This document shows, one piece after another, positions 6,616 through 10,498 of a stretch of DNA of 10,498 nt; positions within the stretch are counted from its first letter, which is position 1; every line of letters begins with the position of its first letter. Under the pieces are notes generated by a model, which ran no database searches, had not been told where the DNA came from, and saw nothing but the letters and a program-made list of their open reading frames with translations. Source of the DNA: Deltaproteobacteria bacterium (GTDB lineage: Bacteria; Bdellovibrionota_C; UBA2361; SZUA-149; JADYYL01); assembly GCA_020853655.1 (NCBI GenBank), contig JADYYL010000167.1, positions 1 to 10,498 of the forward strand, in the 5' to 3' direction. Position numbers and translations under genes: made by a program.

Positions 6616-7407
6616 TTACCGCTGCGTAAAATCTTCGGCGCGATTGGCGATGTCGAGGACGAATGCTGCAGATCCCATAACGAGCGCTCCGGTTGTCGCG
6701 ACCGACCAATCGACCGGTTCACCCTTCAGCGTTCGAACAAAGCCGCCGGCCTGTGTGATGGCAGCCGCGCCGGCGAGAACGTCCCATGAAAAAGAGGTGA
6801 GCGCGACCATCCCCGCGGTCCTCGCTTGCGCGACGGTCATGATGTCAACGACAGCAGATGCACTTGCGAGGACATATGAGTAGTCGGCGAGAAGTTCGAG
6901 CAACCACCTCTGCTCTCCACGATCGGCTCGCTTGGTAAGTGCTTCCTGGCCGCACAAAGCCAAACGTGGCTGGGCAGCATGAGCTATGTTGCTCAGATCA
7001 ACACGTTGATCGTTCAGGAGTGTTCTCCCCTCGCCGCACCGCAGCAGTTGCTCCCGACTCGGAATGTAGATCACTCCGGCTGTCGGTTCGCCGTTCTCGA
7101 GAAGCCCGATGCTGACCCCCCAGTCGTCGCCGCCCTGAGCAAAGTTCGTTGTTCCATCGATCGGATCCACAACGAATGCGGTCGATGGGACTGCTCCGTC
7201 TTTGATGCTCTCTTCTCCAACGAACGGAATGTCGGGAAACGCCACGGCGAGACGATTCCGAATGAGTTCCTCGGATGCGATATCCGCACTCGTCGCAAAA
7301 TTGAGGTTTCCCTTCTCGACGACAATCGTCGCGGTTGCGCGCATCTGACGGGCAAGATTTCCTGCCTCGACTGCAATGTGTGCGAGGACTTCAGAACGTT
7401 CCGCCAT
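6616..7407 (-). CDS. Inositol monophosphatase family phosphatase
   Basis: This family comprises Mg-dependent, Li-sensitive sugar, inositol or nucleotide phosphatases. The 263-residue product shows all metal-binding blocks: GEES (64-67), the core DPIDGTTNF (81-89) and WD (208-209) in FSWDVLAGAAAITQAGG. KGNLNFATSAD (32-42) matches the family's N-terminal substrate and metal loop. Length and order are normal, so activity is likely. The exact substrate (inositol-1-phosphate, histidinol phosphate, PAP or a glycerol phosphate) cannot be told from sequence, so no symbol is given. The frame opens at 7551, but ATG 7407 has AAGGA at 6 bases spacing and starts where the family starts. It is cytoplasmic. 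The next gene downstream is the small membrane protein, 103 bases away. Confidence 0.95.
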   Translation of the reverse strand: MAERSEVLAHIAVEAGNLARQMRATATIVVEKGNLNFATSADIASEELIRNRLAVAFPDIPFVGEESIKDGAVPSTAFVVDPIDGTTNFAQGGDDWGVSIGLLENGEPTAGVIYIPSREQLLRCGEGRTLLNDQRVDLSNIAHAAQPRLALCGQEALTKRADRGEQRWLLELLADYSYVLASASAVVDIMTVAQARTAGMVALTSFSWDVLAGAAAITQAGGFVRTLKGEPVDWSVATTGALVMGSAAFVLDIANRAEDFTQR

Positions 7408-7780
7408 CGGAGATCCTTGAGACGCTGTTGTTTGCAGGGTTGCTAAAACTGGACCTTCTTGGGGCATCTCTGCGGGAGACCGTCGCGGACGCAAAATCGC
7501 CACGACAGCAGTGGATGGGCTCACCTTTCGAGGGCAAGATGACCGACGCACTCGTCGTCTTGCAACATATTGACGGATTGAGCAAACAGGTTGAGGCGCC
7601 TCAATCGAGAAGTTGGCGCACTGAGGGGAGGCCGAGGAAGAGATGCTGAGGAGGAGATGCTAAGGACAGATGGCTTCACAGAACTCGACGATTGCGACGC
7701 GTAAGGAAGTCGTCCGAAGACAACTCCCTCACGCGTCTGCGAGAGCATTCGTTCTCCACTACACGGAAAAACGAAATGCT
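7408..7780. other. 373-base gap between RRM gene and IMPase-family gene
   Basis: This stretch holds no confidently recognised gene. It contains a candidate minus-strand small ORF (7521-7748, listed separately), a hairpin at the RRM stop (7742-7782), and two imperfect tandem copies of a 12-mer, AGATGCTGAGGA (7641-7652) and AGATGCTAAGGA (7655-7666). On the plus strand, short ORFs begin at 7539 (36 codons, GAGGG upstream) and 7670 (AAGGA upstream), but the second runs antisense into the RRM gene. No GATC occurs from about 7400 to 7780, unlike the neighbouring genes. Confidence 0.5.
7521..7748 (-). CDS. Candidate small ORF, 75 codons, doubtful
   Basis: An ATG at 7748 has a good GGAG Shine-Dalgarno at 5 bases spacing and lies on the same strand as its neighbours, 32 bases past the RRM stop. 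The product would be Ser- and Pro-rich and basic (MLSQTREGVVFGRLPYASQ at the start), with no recognised domain. The composition and lack of any motif argue against it. The position, ribosome binding site and otherwise empty gap argue for it. Confidence 0.27.
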   Translation of the reverse strand: MLSQTREGVVFGRLPYASQSSSSVKPSVLSISSSASLPRPPLSAPTSRLRRLNLFAQSVNMLQDDECVGHLALER

Positions 7781-7782
7781 CT
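7742..7782. repeat. 12-base inverted repeat at the RRM stop codon
   Basis: AGAGCATTCGTT (7742-7753) pairs with AACGAAATGCTCT (7770-7782), with a single extra A as a bulge and a loop of about 16 bases. The right arm overlaps the RRM stop codon (7781-7783). No T-tract follows on the minus strand, so it may protect the 3' end or attenuate transcription and is not a standard terminator. The left arm would also cover the candidate start at 7748. Confidence 0.5.
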
Positions 7783-8068
7783 AGTAGCGATCCCGACGGG
7801 GTGGTCGATTCCCTCCGCCCCCTGCGGGCTTCGGCCGAGCTTCGTTGACGACCAGCGATCGGCCCATGAAGTCCTTCCCGTTCAGTTCATCGATCGCGTT
7901 GAGTGCCGCGTCTCTGGATTCCATCTCGACAAATCCAAACCCGCGCGAGCGGCCAGTCTGCGGATCAGTCACAACTTTCGCTGATTTAATCGCGCCAAAC
8001 TCACTAAACTTCTCGCCCAATGCTGAATCAGTAACTTCGTACGACAAATTGCCAACGTAGATATTCAC
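7781..8068 (-). CDS. Single-RRM RNA-binding protein with glycine-rich tail
   Basis: The product is a 95-residue protein of the small bacterial RRM family, best known from cyanobacteria and some proteobacteria and often linked to cold response. Residues 1-78 form one RNA recognition motif: RNP2 is IYVGNL (3-8) and RNP1 is RGFGFVEM (42-49), both with the aromatic residues that stack on RNA bases. Residues 79-95 are a short basic Gly/Arg/Pro tail (PKPAGGGGNRPPRRDRY). The frame extends to a TTG at 8083, but the GTG at 8068 gives the family-typical MNIYVGNL start and has GGGAG about 8 bases upstream. It has its own promoter at 8249-8277 and a predicted leader of about 170 bases, as is common for cold-shock genes. 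It probably acts in the cytoplasm on mRNA. Specific targets are unknown. Confidence 0.95.
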   Translation of the reverse strand: MNIYVGNLSYEVTDSALGEKFSEFGAIKSAKVVTDPQTGRSRGFGFVEMESRDAALNAIDELNGKDFMGRSLVVNEARPKPAGGGGNRPPRRDRY

Positions 8069-8394
8069 AAGCAGAACTCCCAATCGTCAGGAAACAACGC
8101 ACTCCTCTATTCCCACCGGCGCCGTCCATGAATCGTTTCGAAGCGTGGAGACGCCGACGTGTCTTTCGGAACCGAACTGTTCTCTGGAAAAGGATTGTGC
8201 AGCCGCAGAATCACAAGAAAGTCGACCGGAAGAAACGCAACCTTCTTCATGGTAACGAAACGATTTTCCAATTTCAACACGATTTTGCGCGCAGAGCGCC
8301 CTCCAATAGCCCATGGAAGAGCGGCGCGGAACGATAAGTTTTCTCAGTGGCTTAGGAATGACTCCGCGGCGCGACCCGCTCGAGATGATCTGGA
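8069..8394 (-). other. 326-base leader and intergenic region of the RRM gene
   Basis: It holds the RRM promoter (8249-8277) and an untranslated leader. A 103-codon frame (8087-8398) starts with a GTG that overlaps the NTPase stop as GTGA, but its product is Cys- and Ser-rich, unlike any family I know, and the promoter lies inside it. I treat it as noncoding. No GATC occurs between about 8070 and 8380. Confidence 0.55.
8249..8277 (-). promoter_or_regulatory. Sigma-70-like promoter of the RRM gene
   Basis: On the minus strand, TTGAAA (8277-8272, five of six to the -35 consensus) is followed after exactly 17 bases by TACCAT (8254-8249, four of six to the -10 consensus), in an A/T-rich patch. 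Transcription would start near 8242, giving a leader of about 174 bases before the GTG at 8068. Confidence 0.55.
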
Positions 8395-9000
8395 TCACCC
8401 ACTAATCTGCGATCGCAAAGGCCGATTGTCGATTCTCACACGATGCGCGGAAAGATCGTAGAGCGAAAGGAACGCATTGCGCGCGTTGCCATTGTGCTCG
8501 CGAAGGAGTTCGGAGAGGTCTACGCCGATCGTTTGGGGATCGACCAACTTGCCGACAAGCGAGTGAAAAAGTTCTGGTGTCATCTGCATCCGGCAGAGCA
8601 CAGGATAGATCGCGCGACTGTGCGAAGTGACAATGACGGATTTGGCGCGACGGAGCTTCGCACGGAGCGCGAGCCAGCGCGGCCGAGAAATCGAGTCTGC
8701 GCCGTCAATGAAAACGAAAGCTTCGCTCAGGAGCTGCGCGCCTTGCGCCCGGTGGAGAATGCTCTCGAGCTGCTCTCCATGTTCGAGCGAGAACGATCGG
8801 CAATGCGCCCCTTTTCGGATCAGCGATGCTCGGAGTGAATCGAGGAGCAGCGTTTTCCCGGATCCGTGAGCACCGAGGATGCAATATCTACTTCCGGGCA
8901 CTTCGACGCGCGCACAGAGCTCATCGAGGCTCGTGCCATCTAACGAGAGTTCGAGAGACTCAAGCCGGTGCGTGGCAAAGGGATTCTCTGAGGGCCTCAC
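8395..9000 (-). CDS. P-loop NTPase, last gene of a three-gene operon
   Basis: This 201-residue protein has a Walker A motif GAHGSGKT (43-50), a Walker B strand AFVFIDGAD (94-102, Asp99) and a sensor-like strand IVTSHS (123-128) about 24 residues later. The spacing is that of a compact ASCE-type ATPase. RPRWLALRAKLRRA lies between Walker B and the sensor strand. No ABC signature, helicase motif or DNA-binding domain is seen, and the last 50 residues are unassigned. The GTG start at 9000 overlaps the stop of the upstream arrestin-like gene as GTGA, and no Shine-Dalgarno is visible, so translational coupling is likely. It probably acts in the cytoplasm with the two proteins encoded upstream. The exact role (regulatory switch, remodelling motor or kinase-like enzyme) is unknown. 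Confidence 0.85.
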   Translation of the reverse strand: MRPSENPFATHRLESLELSLDGTSLDELCARVEVPGSRYCILGAHGSGKTLLLDSLRASLIRKGAHCRSFSLEHGEQLESILHRAQGAQLLSEAFVFIDGADSISRPRWLALRAKLRRAKSVIVTSHSRAIYPVLCRMQMTPELFHSLVGKLVDPQTIGVDLSELLREHNGNARNAFLSLYDLSAHRVRIDNRPLRSQISG

Positions 9001-9473
9001 TTTTTAAAGCGATCGCGATCGACTTCGAACGGGTCGTCTTCGAGATCGTCCTCAACTTCGGACTCTGCACTGTCTTCGAGATCTTCGTCGTCCATGTCGT
9101 CATCTTCGCTCCCGGCAAAGCGAACCTCCTGGCCATTGGGCGCGAGGACGAATTCAAATTGATCGGCGTCTCCGCTCGGTTCCGCGATAGCCTCGATCGC
9201 CCACGAAAGCGTGATCAGACTCCCGGAGAAGCTGTAAGGCGCTTCGGGAAGCTCGAACGTAAAATCACGAGACCCTGAGGCGCTCGGAGCGCTCACCACT
9301 TCAGAGGCGACCACCTCCACATCGGCAGTACCTCGACCAGATGTGTGCCAGAGCAGGTTGATCGTCACCCGTTTCGGCGCGGCATCAAGCGTCCACGAGA
9401 CGCTGCCGCTGATGCGCTCAAACGGCCGGAACGCAGACTGGCTGCCTCGAACATTAACTCGAACTTTGGACAT
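8997..9473 (-). CDS. Arrestin-like beta-sandwich protein with acidic tail
   Basis: Residues 1-118 of 158 read as alternating beta strands. FRPFERISGSVSW (15-27) resembles the opening strands of arrestin/Spo0M-like domains, and PYSFSGSLITLSWAIEA (79-95) resembles their late strand pair. Residues about 122-155 are extremely acidic (runs such as EDDDMDDEDLED), probably disordered, before a basic end (DRDRFKK). There is no signal peptide or membrane segment. ATG 9473 has AAGGA about 10 bases upstream and overlaps the end of the DUF3592-type gene by 20 bases, while its own stop overlaps the NTPase start by 4. It is likely a cytoplasmic adaptor that pairs with the membrane protein and the NTPase. 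The fold assignment rests on pattern only and needs structural support. Confidence 0.82.
   Translation of the reverse strand: MSKVRVNVRGSQSAFRPFERISGSVSWTLDAAPKRVTINLLWHTSGRGTADVEVVASEVVSAPSASGSRDFTFELPEAPYSFSGSLITLSWAIEAIAEPSGDADQFEFVLAPNGQEVRFAGSEDDDMDDEDLEDSAESEVEDDLEDDPFEVDRDRFKK
9010..9021. repeat. Perfect 12-base palindrome with two overlapping CGATCG sites
   Basis: CGATCGCGATCG lies in the last codons of the arrestin-like gene, 10 bases before the NTPase start. It includes the octamer GCGATCGC (9009-9016), the sequence known as HIP1 in cyanobacteria. A second GCGATCGC lies at 8409-8416 near the end of the NTPase gene. It is more likely part of the general CGATCG excess than a specific element. 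Confidence 0.5.
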
Positions 9474-10498
9474 GCTTCGACAATCCTTCTTTAGTCAGCG
9501 GAAACACTGGTATCGGATACACATCCGTGAAGTTCGGAAAGCGAATGACTTCCCCGGTCACCTTTACACTCCAAGCGATCTTATTGTTTCCTGATGGGGA
9601 CTGAAACGACGGAACCGTCGTGGCGGGAATCTCGAAGCTGATCTCTCCACGCGCCAGAGAGCCTGAGACGTTGGTCGTCGATTGCTGCGCCGTGAAGAAG
9701 ACGTTCTTGTCCGTCACAGAGTCGGTTCCTCGTCGGTAGGTCGCTTCTTCCTGACCAATCAGTTCGAACGTAAGCTTGCTGACCCGCTCGGCCTTTCCGT
9801 CAACGTTCCAAGAGAGCTGCATTCGATCGCCAATGCGGACGACTCCGCTATTCACCCGCAAATTGAGCTTCGGGCTGAACATCCCGAGGAACGCAAAGGG
9901 AACGGCGACGATAAGCAACACGCCGATGACGACAAACGGAAACATAAAAAGGGCGATGCCCCAATGAATTCCGCTGGAACCCCAGTCCTTGTAAATATTG
10001 TAGAGGAAAATGCTGACAATGCCGTTCCACACGAGAGCGAAAAAGAGCGTCCCGACGAATGAAGTGGATCTCGATATCTCCGGCTTGAGTTCGAGAGGTC
10101 CTGAGACCCCGATGCTCATCGATGTGCCATTCGGCCCGATGGCGGTCACGGTCGAGCGCGAAGCAAACGGAGACTGCGGCCGTCGAATGCCCCAGACGAA
10201 CATCCGATATCCGATAAAGAACGCGAAAAGCGGAATCAGACCAATCGCCATCTTGAGGCGAAACCCGCGCTCCAATACCGCGTCCGTAGGCGTTGCCGGA
10301 TCGAGAAAGCACGCGATCTTCGAACCAACCGGGTGCGCGTCGAGATACTCTTGAATCTCCGAGCGGGTGCCGCCCACGTTCCCAAAGAATGAGCGTCTGG
10401 CCGACGAGTACTGGCTTCCCTTCGTCTCCCAACTATAGATTAAATGTCCGACATAGTTTGTCCCGTCGTCGGTGCTCCGACTCTCGAGTTGAGAGAAG
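9454..10498 (-). CDS. DUF3592-type membrane protein with C-terminal arrestin-like domain (5'-truncated)
   Basis: The frame is open to the right edge. A GTG at 10377 is not the start, because the 40 codons before it continue the DUF3592 pattern (YVGHLIYSWETKGSQYSSAR, a beta-rich stretch). At least 347 residues are visible. Residues 1-80 form the DUF3592 module, including VGSKIACFLDPATPTDAVLERGF, the family's typical dP.nP..avLe.g ending. Hydrophobic segments lie at about 82-104, 145-167 and 179-206. Residues 211-330 form a beta domain (RIGDRMQLSWNVDG, later ISFEIPATTVPS and IAWSVKVTGEV) similar in pattern to the arrestin-like protein encoded next. DUF3592 proteins have no established function. 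With an odd number of membrane helices, the two soluble domains would lie on opposite sides of the membrane, if all three segments span it. Confidence 0.88.
   Translation of the reverse strand, partial: FSQLESRSTDDGTNYVGHLIYSWETKGSQYSSARRSFFGNVGGTRSEIQEYLDAHPVGSKIACFLDPATPTDAVLERGFRLKMAIGLIPLFAFFIGYRMFVWGIRRPQSPFASRSTVTAIGPNGTSMSIGVSGPLELKPEISRSTSFVGTLFFALVWNGIVSIFLYNIYKDWGSSGIHWGIALFMFPFVVIGVLLIVAVPFAFLGMFSPKLNLRVNSGVVRIGDRMQLSWNVDGKAERVSKLTFELIGQEEATYRRGTDSVTDKNVFFTAQQSTTNVSGSLARGEISFEIPATTVPSFQSPSGNNKIAWSVKVTGEVIRFPNFTDVYPIPVFPLTKEGLSKHVQSSS

Noticed and set aside
7641..7666. Tandem 12-mers as a CRISPR or iteron array
   Set aside because: There are only two imperfect copies at a 14-base offset, with no spacers or associated genes.
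7670..7984. Plus-strand ORF starting after AAGGA
   Set aside because: It runs antisense through much of the confirmed RRM gene and has no domain.
8087..8398. 103-codon minus-strand ORF beginning at the NTPase stop
   Set aside because: No family resemblance. The product is rich in Cys and Ser, and the RRM promoter lies inside it. Kept only as a low-interest finding.

Overview
The window is bacterial chromosome with dense coding on both strands and a GC content in the mid-50s percent (estimated by eye). A periplasm-type lytic transglycosylase fold, a REC-HDOD response regulator and a small glycine-tailed RRM protein fit a Gram-negative bacterium outside the best-studied groups. The lineage cannot be fixed from the sequence. 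No rRNA, tRNA, CRISPR array, transposase or prophage gene was found. Ten protein genes are well supported and two more are partial at the window edges.

Layout. Positions 1-848 (+) hold the end of a Rossmann-fold, SAM-methyltransferase-like protein, truncated by the left edge. It converges, two bases apart, on a minus-strand coiled-coil protein with a C-terminal membrane anchor (851-1672). Upstream of that lies a D12-class (Dam/DpnM-type) adenine-N6 DNA methyltransferase (1922-2866) with no restriction enzyme beside it. Then comes a REC-HDOD response regulator (3095-4297), divergent from a 5-formyltetrahydrofolate cyclo-ligase (4463-5056, +). A GC-rich hairpin at 5097-5112 separates the cyclo-ligase from a convergent lytic transglycosylase (5113-6042).

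From 5113 to the right edge all supported genes lie on the minus strand. Read in transcription order from the right edge they are: a DUF3592-type membrane protein with a C-terminal beta domain (cut by the edge), a small arrestin-like protein with a very acidic tail, a P-loop NTPase, an RRM RNA-binding protein, an inositol-monophosphatase-family enzyme, a small three-helix membrane protein and the transglycosylase. The first three overlap by 20 and 4 bases and form a tight, probably translationally coupled operon. That operon is the part of the window I recognise least and the best candidate for an undescribed system. The RRM gene has its own good sigma-70-like promoter and a predicted leader of about 170 bases.

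The housekeeping genes (cyclo-ligase, IMPase family) point to a core chromosomal region and not to a mobile island. A window-wide trait is the abundance of GATC (about 98 by hand count against roughly 40 expected) and CGATCG (about 20 against about 3), in a segment that also encodes a Dam-family methyltransferase.
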